Source: CAMBRQ01 sp945870325
GTDB taxonomy: Bacteria > Bacillota > Clostridia > Lachnospirales > Lachnospiraceae
NCBI RefSeq assembly: GCF_050313795.1
Contig: NZ_JBNPMC010000019.1
Coordinates: 1-59,608, forward strand
Direction: 5' to 3'
DNA: 59,608 bases
The notes beneath the pieces are model-generated. The model was not told the DNA's origin. It saw only the letters and a program-made list of their open reading frames with translations, and made no database searches. How positions within the stretch are numbered: the first letter of the stretch is position 1; the number at the start of each line of letters is the position of its first letter. This document shows, in pieces, positions 16,502 through 24,758 of this stretch. A program made the position numbers and the translations under genes.

Positions 16502-17038
16502 ATGGCAAAGTATAGAAAACTTGGCAGAACATCAAGCCAGAGAAAAGCATTATTAAGAAACCAGGTAACAGCATTGATCAACAATGGCAAGATTGTTACC
16601 ACAGAAGCAAAGGCAAAAGAGATCCGTAAGATCGCTGAAGGTCTTATCGCAATGGCAGTAAGAGAGAAAGACAACTACGAAGAGGTTACTGTAAAGGCTA
16701 AAGTTGCCCGCAAGGACAAAGATGGCAAGAGAGTAAAAGAAGTTGTAGATGGCAAGAAAGTTACTGTATATGATGAAGTAGATAAGATAATTAAGAAAGA
16801 TATGCCAAGCAGACTTCACGCTCGCCGTGAGATGCTGAAAGTTCTTTACCCAGTAAAAGAAGTGCCAACAGCACAGGCTGGAAGAAAGAAAAATACAAAA
16901 GAAGTAGACCTTGTTGCAAAACTCTTTGACGAGATCGCACCAAAATACGAGAACCGTAACGGTGGTTACACAAGAATCGTAAAGATTGGTCAGCGTAAAG
17001 GTGATGCAGCAATGGAAGTTCTGATCGAACTTGTATAG
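16502..17038 (+). CDS. rplQ: 50S ribosomal protein L17, long form
   Basis: L17 lies near the tunnel exit. The core motifs are intact: KYRKLGRTSSQRKALLRN at the start, SRLHARREML in the middle and LFDEIAPKYENRNGGYTRI near the end. At 178 residues it exceeds the usual 115-130, because a charged lysine-rich block of about 50 residues (around 60-100) and a second short insert split the core. It is the last gene of the superoperon and is followed by a strong terminator. Confidence 0.95.
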   Translation: MAKYRKLGRTSSQRKALLRNQVTALINNGKIVTTEAKAKEIRKIAEGLIAMAVREKDNYEEVTVKAKVARKDKDGKRVKEVVDGKKVTVYDEVDKIIKKDMPSRLHARREMLKVLYPVKEVPTAQAGRKKNTKEVDLVAKLFDEIAPKYENRNGGYTRIVKIGQRKGDAAMEVLIELV

Positions 17039-17055
17039 TCTGATGTGAGATATGG

Positions 17056-17087
17056 ACACACCCGGAGAGATTCGGGTGTGTTTTTTT
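17056..17087 (+). terminator. Terminator of the ribosomal superoperon
   Basis: A perfect 9 bp stem (ACACACCCG / CGGGTGTGT) is followed by seven T. It lies 17 bp after the rplQ stop. Confidence 0.85.
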
Positions 17088-17101
17088 GATTGCAGAAATC
17101 A

Positions 17102-17205
17102 ATTGGGGACAGGGGGATTTAAAAAAGGGACAGGGCAAATCGAATCGGGGACGGGGAAATTGAAAAAACTCTCGTCCCCTTTCGTCAAAATCCCCAAAAA
17201 AACCT
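17102..17205 (+). repeat. Short GGGGAC(A/G)GGG repeats after rplQ
   Basis: Three degenerate units of about 25 nt (GGGGACAGGGGGATTT, GGGACAGGGCAAAT, GGGGACGGGGAAATT) lie in tandem and end in a complementary CGTCCCC and AAAATCCCC, so a hairpin can form. Similar G-rich units occur near gene ends in other Firmicutes. The function is unknown. Confidence 0.45.
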
Positions 17206-17230
17206 AATTAGTGAGTAGATATTTGTAATA

Positions 17231-17248
17231 AAGTTAAAATATTAACAA
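17231..17248 (+). promoter_or_regulatory. Rex-like operator, distal
   Basis: AAGTTAAAATATTAACAA matches 16 of 18 positions of the Rex pattern TTGTTAAnnnnTTAACAA. Rex senses the NADH/NAD+ ratio and represses fermentative genes, including adhE in Clostridia. The assignment is by motif only. Confidence 0.5.
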
Positions 17249-17275
17249 GCATGTTAAATAAATATCATTTTTATA

Positions 17276-17304
17276 TTGACAAATTATTAACAAGCGACTA
17301 TACT
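17276..17304 (+). promoter_or_regulatory. adhE promoter overlapped by a second Rex-like site
   Basis: TTGACA (17276-17281) and TATACT (17299-17304) with 17 nt spacing make a near-consensus promoter. The segment 17276-17293 (TTGACAAATTATTAACAA) also fits the Rex pattern with two mismatches, so a bound repressor would cover the -35 and most of the spacer. Confidence 0.6.
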
Positions 17305-17355
17305 ATGAACCAGATAAGGAAAACAACTCATTTATTTACAGGGAGGAAACAACCA

Positions 17356-19971
17356 ATGGCAAAAAAGAAAGATGTAGTACCAGAGATTGTAGACAATGTA
17401 GAAGCTCTTGAAGCAAAGATGAAAGCGATGAGAGAAGCTCAGAAAATCTTCGCTACATACACACAGGAGCAGGTAGACAAGATCTTCTTCGAAGCTGCAA
17501 TGGCAGCAAACAAAATGCGTATCCCGCTTGCAAAACAGGCAGTAGCGGAGACTGGACGTGGTATCGTAGAAGATAAGGTAATTAAGAACCATTATGCAGC
17601 AGAGTATATCTACAATGCATATAAGAATACAAAGACTTGCGGCGTGATTGAAGAGGATACCGCATATGGAATCAAGAAGGTTGCAGAGCCAATCGGTTTG
17701 GTAGCAGCAGTTATCCCTACCACGAACCCGACATCAACAGCAATCTTCAAGACACTGATCTGTCTGAAGACAAGAAATGCAATCATCATCAGCCCACATC
17801 CGGCAGCAAAGGCTTGTACAATTGCAGCAGCAAAGGTTGTCCTGGATGCAGCAGTTAAGGCTGGAGCACCGGAAGGAATCATCGGATGGATCGATGTTCC
17901 ATCTCTGGAACTGACCAATACAGTAATGAAAGAGGCTGACATTATCCTGGCAACAGGTGGTCCTGGAATGGTTAAGGCAGCATACTCTTCCGGAAAGCCG
18001 GCACTCGGCGTTGGCGCTGGTAATACGCCAGTTATCATTGACGATACGGCAGATGTTAAGATGGCAGTTAACTCCATCATCCATTCTAAGACATTTGATA
18101 ATGGTATGATCTGTGCATCTGAGCAGTCTGTAACCGTACTTGACAGCGTTTATGATGAAGTAAAGAAAGAGTTCGCATACCGCGGATGCTATTTCTTGAA
18201 GAAAGGCGAAGAACTTGATAAGGTTCGTAAAACCATCATTATCAATGGCGCCCTGAATAATAAGATCCCTGGAAAATCTGCTTATGAGATTGCAAAACTG
18301 GCAGGAGTAGAAGTGCCGGAAAGCACGAAGATCCTGATTGGTGAAGTTGAATCCGTAGATATCTCTGAGGAATTTGCTCATGAGAAATTATCTCCGGTAC
18401 TTGGAATGTACAGAGCGAAGACATTCGACGAGGCACTTGCAAAAGCAGCACAGTTAGTAGCTGATGGCGGATATGGACATACAGCATCTCTGTACGTACA
18501 TCCGGCAGAGAAGGAGAAGATTGCAAAACATGCAGCAGCAATGAAGACTTGCCGTATCCTGATCAACACACCTTCTTCTCACGGTGGTATCGGTGACTTG
18601 TACAACTTCAAACTGGCTCCATCTCTTACACTTGGATGCGGTTCTTGGGGCGGTAACTCTGTATCTGAGAACGTAGGTGTAAAACACTTAATCAACATTA
18701 AGACAGTTGCTGAGAGGAGAGAGAACATGCTGTGGTTTAGAGCGCCTGAGAAAGTATACTTTAAGAAAGGCTGTATGCCGGTAGCACTTGATGAACTTGG
18801 AACAGTTATGCATAAGAAGAAAGCATTTATCGTAACTGATACCTTCTTATATAAGAATGGTTATGTAAAACCAATCGAAGCAAAATTAGACGAGATGGGA
18901 ATCCAGCATGCATGCTTCTATGAAGTTGCACCAGATCCGACATTACAGTGTGCGCGTAAAGGTACAGATCAGATGAGAGCATTCGAGCCAGATACGATTA
19001 TCGCTCTTGGTGGCGGATCAGCAATGGATGCAGCTAAGATCATGTGGCTGATGTATGAGCATCCAGAAGCAAACTTCGAAGATATGGCTATGGACTTCAT
19101 GGATATCCGTAAGAGAGTATTTACATTCCCTAAGATGGGCGAGAAAGCATACTTTGTAGCCATCCCAACATCTTCTGGTACAGGATCTGAGGTAACACCA
19201 TTTGCTATCATTACAGATGCAGAGACAGGCGTAAAATGGCCAATCGCTGACTATGAGTTGCTGCCGGATATGGCTATCGTAGATGTTGACAATGCAATGA
19301 CAGCTCCTAAGGGACTGACAAGCGCATCTGGTATCGATGTAATGACACATGCAATCGAGGCTTATGTATCCATCATGGCAACAGACTTTACAGATGGTCT
19401 TGCTATGAAGGCAGTAAAGATGGTATTCGATTATCTGCCGTCTGCATATGCTAACGGTGCAAATGATCCAATCGCAAGAGAGAAGATGGCTAACGCTTCC
19501 TGCATGGCTGGTATGGCATTTGCCAATGCATTCCTGGGACTGAACCACTCTATGGCTCACAAACTTGGTGCATTCCATCACCTGCCACACGGTGTAGCAA
19601 ACGCTGTAATCTTAACAGAAGTTATGAGATACAATGCAGCAGAAGTTCCAACTAAGATGGGAACATTCTCTCAGTATCAGTATCCACATGCACTTGCAAG
19701 ATATGCAGAATTAGGACGTTTTGCAGGATGCAAGGGTAATACTGATGAAGAAGTATTCGAAGACTTCCTTGCAAAATTGGAAGTATTAAAAGAGCAGATT
19801 GGTATTAAGAAGTCTATCAAAGAATATGGAATTGATGAGCAGTACTTCTTGGATACATTAGATGATATGGTAGAGCAGGCCTTCAACGATCAGTGTACAG
19901 GTGCAAACCCAAGATATCCACTGATGAAGGAAATGAAAGAGATTTACCTGAAATGCTATTATGGTAAATAA
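17356..19971 (+). CDS. adhE: Bifunctional aldehyde/alcohol dehydrogenase AdhE
   Basis: AdhE turns acetyl-CoA into acetaldehyde and then ethanol, reoxidising two NADH. ATG 17356 follows AGGGAGGAAA; the longer open frame has no RBS. The 871-residue product has an N-terminal CoA-acylating aldehyde dehydrogenase domain (about 1-440) with the catalytic Cys in NGMICASEQ, then an iron alcohol dehydrogenase domain (about 460-871) with GGGSAMDAAKIMW and the iron-binding histidines in HSMAHKLGAFHHLPHG. It is a single-gene transcript between its own promoter and terminator. Two Rex-like sites suggest redox control. Confidence 0.96.
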   Translation: MAKKKDVVPEIVDNVEALEAKMKAMREAQKIFATYTQEQVDKIFFEAAMAANKMRIPLAKQAVAETGRGIVEDKVIKNHYAAEYIYNAYKNTKTCGVIEEDTAYGIKKVAEPIGLVAAVIPTTNPTSTAIFKTLICLKTRNAIIISPHPAAKACTIAAAKVVLDAAVKAGAPEGIIGWIDVPSLELTNTVMKEADIILATGGPGMVKAAYSSGKPALGVGAGNTPVIIDDTADVKMAVNSIIHSKTFDNGMICASEQSVTVLDSVYDEVKKEFAYRGCYFLKKGEELDKVRKTIIINGALNNKIPGKSAYEIAKLAGVEVPESTKILIGEVESVDISEEFAHEKLSPVLGMYRAKTFDEALAKAAQLVADGGYGHTASLYVHPAEKEKIAKHAAAMKTCRILINTPSSHGGIGDLYNFKLAPSLTLGCGSWGGNSVSENVGVKHLINIKTVAERRENMLWFRAPEKVYFKKGCMPVALDELGTVMHKKKAFIVTDTFLYKNGYVKPIEAKLDEMGIQHACFYEVAPDPTLQCARKGTDQMRAFEPDTIIALGGGSAMDAAKIMWLMYEHPEANFEDMAMDFMDIRKRVFTFPKMGEKAYFVAIPTSSGTGSEVTPFAIITDAETGVKWPIADYELLPDMAIVDVDNAMTAPKGLTSASGIDVMTHAIEAYVSIMATDFTDGLAMKAVKMVFDYLPSAYANGANDPIAREKMANASCMAGMAFANAFLGLNHSMAHKLGAFHHLPHGVANAVILTEVMRYNAAEVPTKMGTFSQYQYPHALARYAELGRFAGCKGNTDEEVFEDFLAKLEVLKEQIGIKKSIKEYGIDEQYFLDTLDDMVEQAFNDQCTGANPRYPLMKEMKEIYLKCYYGK

Positions 19972-19986
19972 ATAGTTGTTTGAAGC

Positions 19987-20024
19987 AAAAGATGCTGACT
20001 TTCTTATGGGAGTCGGCATCTTTT
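19987..20024 (+). terminator. Terminator of adhE
   Basis: A 14 bp stem with one G-U pair (AAAAGATGCTGACT / AGTCGGCATCTTTT) and a 10 nt loop lies 15 bp after the adhE stop. Confidence 0.75.
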
Positions 20025-20149
20025 GTCACTTTAAAGATAAAGTAACAGTACTATTTTGGTCATTTTCTGGAGGAAATTTGCTCGATTAGTTAAATAATTA
20101 ACGATAAAATTTAATGAAAAAATTTGGTTAAAAAAATATCAAAAAGTAC

Positions 20150-20178
20150 TTTTCAAATGCTTCATATGGGTGTATAAT
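20150..20178 (+). promoter_or_regulatory. Probable promoter of the APH-fold gene
   Basis: TATAAT at 20173-20178 has a weak TTTTCA 17 nt upstream. It lies about 55 bp before the start codon in an AT-rich gap. Confidence 0.4.
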
Positions 20179-20230
20179 GCAACTATCAAGTAAATGAACG
20201 GCATTATTATAATATGAGGAGGCATAGCTT

Positions 20231-20986
20231 ATGAAACTGGAACAAGGCAATCTGATCTTAAAGCGTAGTTACAAAGAGGTCTATAAGTGTGAAGGAGGTA
20301 TCGTGAAAGTATTCGAGAAGACACATCCGAAGTCAGCGATCTTCAATGAGGCGCTTAACACAGTACGAGTAGAAGAGACCGGAATGGATATTCCCAAATT
20401 AAAAGAGGTAACCCAGATTGATGGTAAATGGGCGCTGGTAATTGAATACAAGGATGGCAAGACCTTAGAGGAGATGATGAAAGTAGATCCTCAGAATATG
20501 GAAAAATACATGTCCGACTTTGTAGATCTTCAGTTAAAGATCCAGAGCAACAAAGCACCGATGCTTAATAAATTAAAGGATAAACTGGCAAGACAGATTG
20601 ATGGTCTGAAAGAGTTAGACGCTACACAGCGTTATGAATTACGTACCAGACTGGAAAGCATGCCAAAACATACAAAAGTGTGCCACGGAGATTACAATCC
20701 AAGTAACGTTATCGTAGGCAAGAATGGTAAGATGACGGTTGTAGACTGGGCACATGTAACACAGGGCAATGCAAGCGCAGATGCAGCAATGACTTATCTG
20801 CTCTTCGCGTTAAAGGATCAGGCAGTGGCAGATATGTATCTCGATATGTTCTGCAAGAAGAGCGATACGGCAAAACAGTATGTACAGCAGTGGCTGCCAA
20901 TCGTAGCAGCTTCACAACTTGAGAAGGATAACGAACTTGAGAAAGAATTCCTCATGAAGTGGATCGATGTAATGGACTATCAATAG
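20231..20986 (+). CDS. APH-fold phosphotransferase of unknown substrate
   Basis: A 251-residue cytoplasmic protein of the aminoglycoside phosphotransferase / choline kinase fold. The catalytic loop HGDYNPSN (about residues 155-162) and the metal-binding VVDW (about 173-176) are intact. Homologues in anaerobes are annotated as aminoglycoside or small-molecule kinases, but resistance cannot be concluded from the fold. The RBS is GAGGAGGC. The gene is flanked by terminators and is probably monocistronic. Confidence 0.75.
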   Translation: MKLEQGNLILKRSYKEVYKCEGGIVKVFEKTHPKSAIFNEALNTVRVEETGMDIPKLKEVTQIDGKWALVIEYKDGKTLEEMMKVDPQNMEKYMSDFVDLQLKIQSNKAPMLNKLKDKLARQIDGLKELDATQRYELRTRLESMPKHTKVCHGDYNPSNVIVGKNGKMTVVDWAHVTQGNASADAAMTYLLFALKDQAVADMYLDMFCKKSDTAKQYVQQWLPIVAASQLEKDNELEKEFLMKWIDVMDYQ

Positions 20987-21000
20987 TCGCGATAAACTAA

Positions 21001-21138
21001 GCGGATTACAGGATAAAAGAAGGAATCAGGGAAACATGCTCGCATATTTCCCTGATTCCTTCTTTTATCCTGTAAGGCGCGTGTAACGCGCCTCATGGAT
21101 CTGATGCCTGTCAAGGTATCAGATCCATGAGAGTCCGC
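21001..21138. other. Three-hairpin element between convergent genes
   Basis: A perfect 29 bp inverted repeat (21006-21034 with 21047-21075) is followed by GGCGCG/CGCGCC (21076-21092) and a 15 bp stem with one G-U (21094-21108 with 21115-21129). GCGGA (21001) pairs with TCCGC (21134) and closes them into a cloverleaf. It lies between genes that converge, so one role may be bidirectional termination, but it is far larger than the other terminators here and lacks a T-run. Confidence 0.6.
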
Positions 21139-21155
21139 ACATCCCCGCCCAAATA

Positions 21156-22259
21156 TTAAAAGAATACATTGCCTCCAACATTCACCCCAGCCACTCCTGT
21201 ACTGGCTGATCTGAAGGAATAGCAATTTGCTACGGCAGCATGTCTCGTACCTCCAAGTGCTGCCTGTGCAACAGAATAGGCGGTAGAAGAAGGACCTCTT
21301 GAGAGGACTCGTTCCAAAGCTCCATTCCATGTAGGGGCAAACTGACCAGATTGATAGATTACCCCTTTCAGTGAATTTGGATAACTTGGACTAGCCACTC
21401 TGTTCATTACAACTGTTGCAACCGCAAGCATACCATCATATCCGCCAGCTTCACACTGAAGCAGTGCGGCAAATAAAGCCACATCACTGGTACCAGCGGG
21501 CGTAGGATCGGTAGTAATTGTACCGGATGAGCCGTTGGTTTGTCCATTATTGCCGGATGGGGTAGTATTCGAGTTCGTACCCGGTGGGGTAATTGCACCG
21601 GATATTTCATTATTCTGTGCTGTCTTAAGTGCTTCTTCCGCAGCGCGGGCACGTTCTAACTGTTCCTTATAATCATCCAACTGCCCGGAGGCTGAAGAGA
21701 TCTTAGAGGTAAGTGCCTTTTCCTTGGCAGTCAGATCGCTCTGCATAGATGTCAGTTCATCCTGCTTTGCCTTAAGATCTGTCTGTTTCTCTTCCACGCT
21801 GATGCGGACATTCTGTAATTCTTCCAGCATGGATCTGTCATATTCGCTGATGGTAGTTACATATTCTGCTTTGTTAAGAAAATCAGCCATGTTCTCTGAG
21901 GAAAACAGAATCTGAAGCAGAGAGACGCTTCCGCCCTCGTACATGAACTTGATTCTGTCTTTCATGGCATCATACTGCGCATCTTCATTGAGTTGTGCTG
22001 CAGCTAAGTCGAGTTTGGCTTTTTCAACTTCAGCGGACAATTCTTCAATCTGTGCGGAAGCACTGTCAAGTTCGGCACTTAAAGATGATAATTGGCTGTT
22101 CAAGTCATCCAGTTCATTCTGTAGATCAGAAGTTGTAATTTCTAATTCATCTGCCGAAGGTGCTGAATATACCGGAATACTTACAGAAGCAATCGTTACG
22201 GTAGATACGGCAACTGCCAGAATGGACCGTAATATACGTTTCTTTTCTTGATTTATCAT
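21156..22259 (-). CDS. Secreted cell wall hydrolase, coiled coil plus SleB domain
   Basis: A 367-residue exported protein. A signal peptide spans about residues 1-33 (basic start, hydrophobic core, ending VYSAPSA). A long coiled coil (about 35-220) resembles PcsB/EnvC-type regulators, followed by a Thr/Asn/Gly/Pro-rich linker and a C-terminal SleB/CwlJ-type Hydrolase_2 domain (CEAGGYDGMLAVATVVMNRV with the likely catalytic Glu). SleB-family enzymes cleave peptidoglycan; this one is probably vegetative since no spore genes are near. The start 22259 is preferred to 22265 because AAAGGA is then at normal distance. Confidence 0.85.
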   Translation of the reverse strand: MINQEKKRILRSILAVAVSTVTIASVSIPVYSAPSADELEITTSDLQNELDDLNSQLSSLSAELDSASAQIEELSAEVEKAKLDLAAAQLNEDAQYDAMKDRIKFMYEGGSVSLLQILFSSENMADFLNKAEYVTTISEYDRSMLEELQNVRISVEEKQTDLKAKQDELTSMQSDLTAKEKALTSKISSASGQLDDYKEQLERARAAEEALKTAQNNEISGAITPPGTNSNTTPSGNNGQTNGSSGTITTDPTPAGTSDVALFAALLQCEAGGYDGMLAVATVVMNRVASPSYPNSLKGVIYQSGQFAPTWNGALERVLSRGPSSTAYSVAQAALGGTRHAAVANCYSFRSASTGVAGVNVGGNVFF

Positions 22260-22369
22260 ATTCATATCCTTTCTCTAATTAGCAAGTGCTTAACTATTAT
22301 ACAACAAATTGCTTTATAAAGCAAATTTTGTTATTATATAAAGAGAATAAAAGATTGCGAGGATTGCAT

Positions 22370-22954
22370 ATGAAAAAATATGAAGAAGATCATTATCGAT
22401 TCGAAAATATTAAAGATTATATATACCCTTGGGTAAAGGGGAGTGCGCTTGTAGATTCGCAGGCGCTGAATGGTAAACATATTTCGGAAAAAGACACGCC
22501 GGTTGTGTCATTTATAGAAGATCTGGCGATTATATTTGTTATAAAACGAAATGATGATGTATATGAAGTGTTGAAGGATAACATGCTTCCGCCAGGCTGC
22601 GATATTGAAGAACTGTTCTATTCCTCCTGTGAGAATCTGGTAAGAGATGTGGAGTTCACGATTGCGAATACCTGGTATGGCGGATTTGCGATGATGGCAG
22701 ATGGATATCATGAAACAAGTTCTCTTTGTTTTAAACATATCTGGCAGGTATGCGTAGATAAGTTAAAGGATGATTTGGTGATTATGGCGCCTTGTAAGGA
22801 TACGCTTCTGTTCGCCCCGGCAGGGCAGAAGAACGTTGTAGAGAAGATGATTGAGCATGGAGAACTGTCGTACGAACAGAGCCAGGATAAGATCAGCAAG
22901 ACGCTGATGCTATTTTCAAAAGACAGAAAGGAATTGACAGTTTATGAAGATTAA
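22370..22954 (+). CDS. DUF1444-like cytoplasmic protein
   Basis: A 194-residue soluble protein without a signal or membrane segment. The pattern (DTPVVSFIEDLAIIFVIK, then a C-terminal FAPAGQ and an acidic end) resembles DUF1444, a family of unknown function, though it is shorter than most. ATG 22370 follows AGGATT; the longer frame has no RBS. It overlaps the next gene by 11 nt, so the two are probably coupled. Confidence 0.5.
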   Translation: MKKYEEDHYRFENIKDYIYPWVKGSALVDSQALNGKHISEKDTPVVSFIEDLAIIFVIKRNDDVYEVLKDNMLPPGCDIEELFYSSCENLVRDVEFTIANTWYGGFAMMADGYHETSSLCFKHIWQVCVDKLKDDLVIMAPCKDTLLFAPAGQKNVVEKMIEHGELSYEQSQDKISKTLMLFSKDRKELTVYED

Positions 22955-23774
22955 GACGCGGATTATAGGGCTGGATCTGGATGGAACGCTTCTTACGACG
23001 CAGAAGGAACTTACCCCATATACGAGAGAAGTCTTGGGGCGGGCAATCGAACAGGGAATTATTGTGATGCCTGCAACGGGAAGACCGTTAAGCGGAATAC
23101 CGGAGGAATTGCTGCATTTCCCTGGGATAAGGTATGCAGTGACCGCAAATGGCGGGCGAATTGTAGATATCCGGACAAAAGAAACATTGTATGAATGCCT
23201 GGTACCTGCTGAAATTGCAAGAAAAGTATTGGATATTTTTGAACACTATGATACACTGCGAGAGATATATTATGACGGAACTGGCTATGCGCAGGAAGAT
23301 GCGCTGAAGGTGATTGATCGTTATTTGGATTCACCGCCTATGGCGAATTATATTGTGTCGACCCGTATTCCGGTTGCGGATGTCAGGGCAAAGTTCGAAG
23401 AAGAGAACCGGAGTGTGGATAAGATACAGGGTTTATTTGTGACGGTAGAAGATAGGAATGCGGCTTTAGAAGAACTGAGAGCAGTTCCTGACATCGAGGT
23501 GACAGGAGCGCTTACGAAGAATATAGAAGTTAATGCCAAAGGTGTGAACAAGGGAAAGGCGCTTGTAAGGCTGGGAGAACTTCTTGGAATCAGAAGGGAA
23601 GAGATCATGGCATTCGGAGATGGCTCCAATGATCTCTACATGATGCAAGAGGTTGGAACAGGCGTAGCAATGGAAAATGGAACGAAAGAGGTAAAAGAAG
23701 CAGCAGACTATATCACGGCATCCAACGATCAGGAAGGAGTCGCCAGATTTATCGAAGAGTATGTGCTTAAGTAG
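22944..23774 (+). CDS. Cof-type HAD-IIB phosphatase
   Basis: A 276-residue haloacid dehalogenase family hydrolase. Motif I is DLDGTLL (nucleophile Asp about residue 10). Motif III/IV lies near the C-terminus (KGKAL then FGDGSNDLYMM). A large Cof cap domain lies between. Such enzymes dephosphorylate sugar phosphates or cofactors; the substrate is not predictable here. It starts inside the preceding gene and is followed by uppP. Confidence 0.85.
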   Translation: MKIKTRIIGLDLDGTLLTTQKELTPYTREVLGRAIEQGIIVMPATGRPLSGIPEELLHFPGIRYAVTANGGRIVDIRTKETLYECLVPAEIARKVLDIFEHYDTLREIYYDGTGYAQEDALKVIDRYLDSPPMANYIVSTRIPVADVRAKFEEENRSVDKIQGLFVTVEDRNAALEELRAVPDIEVTGALTKNIEVNAKGVNKGKALVRLGELLGIRREEIMAFGDGSNDLYMMQEVGTGVAMENGTKEVKEAADYITASNDQEGVARFIEEYVLK

Positions 23775-23789
23775 TGAAAGGAGAGAAAG

Positions 23790-24617
23790 ATGTTAGATGC
23801 ATTAAAGGTTATAATTCTTGGTATCGTAGAAGGAATTACGGAGTGGCTTCCGGTCAGCAGTACAGGACACCTGATTCTGGTGGGGGATCTGCTTAAGCCA
23901 AGCATGAGCGATGCGTTCATGGAGATGTTCAATGTAGTGATTCAGTTAGGAGCAATTATGGCGGTAGTCGTACTGTATTTCCATAAGTTGAATCCATTTT
24001 CGCCAAGGAAGACGCAGAAGCAGAAGATGCTTACCTGGCAGATGTGGATTAAGGTGCTGATTGCCACTGTGCCGGCAGCGGTGATAGGGCTTCTTTTTAA
24101 TGATATTCTGGAGGAACTGTTCTACAAGCCATTGCCCGTTGCGGTCATGCTGATTGTCTATGGTGTGCTCTTTATTATCGTTGAGAACCGTAATGAAGGA
24201 CGCAGACCGACAGTCAGAAGGATATCGGAACTGACGGTGCCGATGCTTCTGGGAATCGGAGTATTCCAGATGCTGGCGCTGATTCCGGGGACTTCCAGAT
24301 CGGGTGCGACGATCGTAGGAGCTTTGATTATTGGAGTATCAAGAGAAGTGGCAGCGGAATTCACTTTCTTTCTTGCAATTCCTGTGATGTTCGGAGCAAG
24401 TCTTCTTAAGTTGGTGAAGTTCGGATTCCATTTTACGGCGGCAGAATTCGGATTCCTGATGTTGGGATGTCTGGTATCTTTTGGACTCTCTATTGTAGCG
24501 ATCCGCTTCTTGATGGGCTACATAAAGAAGAATGATTTTAAAGTATTCGGCTATTATAGAATCGTGCTTGGCGGCCTGATTATCATAGTTACAATCGTCC
24601 AGGCAATTATTGCATAA
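23790..24617 (+). CDS. uppP: Undecaprenyl-diphosphatase UppP (BacA)
   Basis: A membrane phosphatase that recycles undecaprenyl pyrophosphate, the lipid carrier for peptidoglycan; it gives bacitracin tolerance when abundant. 275 residues and about seven or eight hydrophobic segments. Both catalytic signatures are present: EGITEWLPVSSTGH near the N-terminus and PGTSRSGATI near residue 170. AAAGGAG precedes the start, and a strong terminator follows. Confidence 0.95.
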   Translation: MLDALKVIILGIVEGITEWLPVSSTGHLILVGDLLKPSMSDAFMEMFNVVIQLGAIMAVVVLYFHKLNPFSPRKTQKQKMLTWQMWIKVLIATVPAAVIGLLFNDILEELFYKPLPVAVMLIVYGVLFIIVENRNEGRRPTVRRISELTVPMLLGIGVFQMLALIPGTSRSGATIVGALIIGVSREVAAEFTFFLAIPVMFGASLLKLVKFGFHFTAAEFGFLMLGCLVSFGLSIVAIRFLMGYIKKNDFKVFGYYRIVLGGLIIIVTIVQAIIA

Positions 24618-24634
24618 AATTCATCTAAAGAATA

Positions 24635-24679
24635 GTGGCTTTTTCAGCAAAATATGTGGAAAAAGCCACTTGTTTTTTA
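24635..24679 (+). terminator. Terminator of uppP
   Basis: A perfect 11 bp stem (GTGGCTTTTTC / GAAAAAGCCAC) is followed by TTGTTTTTT. Confidence 0.85.
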
Positions 24680-24758
24680 TAGAAAACATGATAAAATATT
24701 AAAAGTGCTTGTATTTTTATGCAGAATAGAAAATAATTTTTTTTTGGAGGAAATAAGT

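Noticed and set aside
20231..20986. Aminoglycoside resistance gene
   Set aside because: Only the kinase fold is visible. Nothing in the context or motifs ties it to an antibiotic.
21156..22259. Germination-specific SleB role for the cell wall hydrolase
   Set aside because: The coiled-coil N-terminus and the lack of neighbouring germination genes fit a vegetative hydrolase better; the domain alone does not prove spore function.
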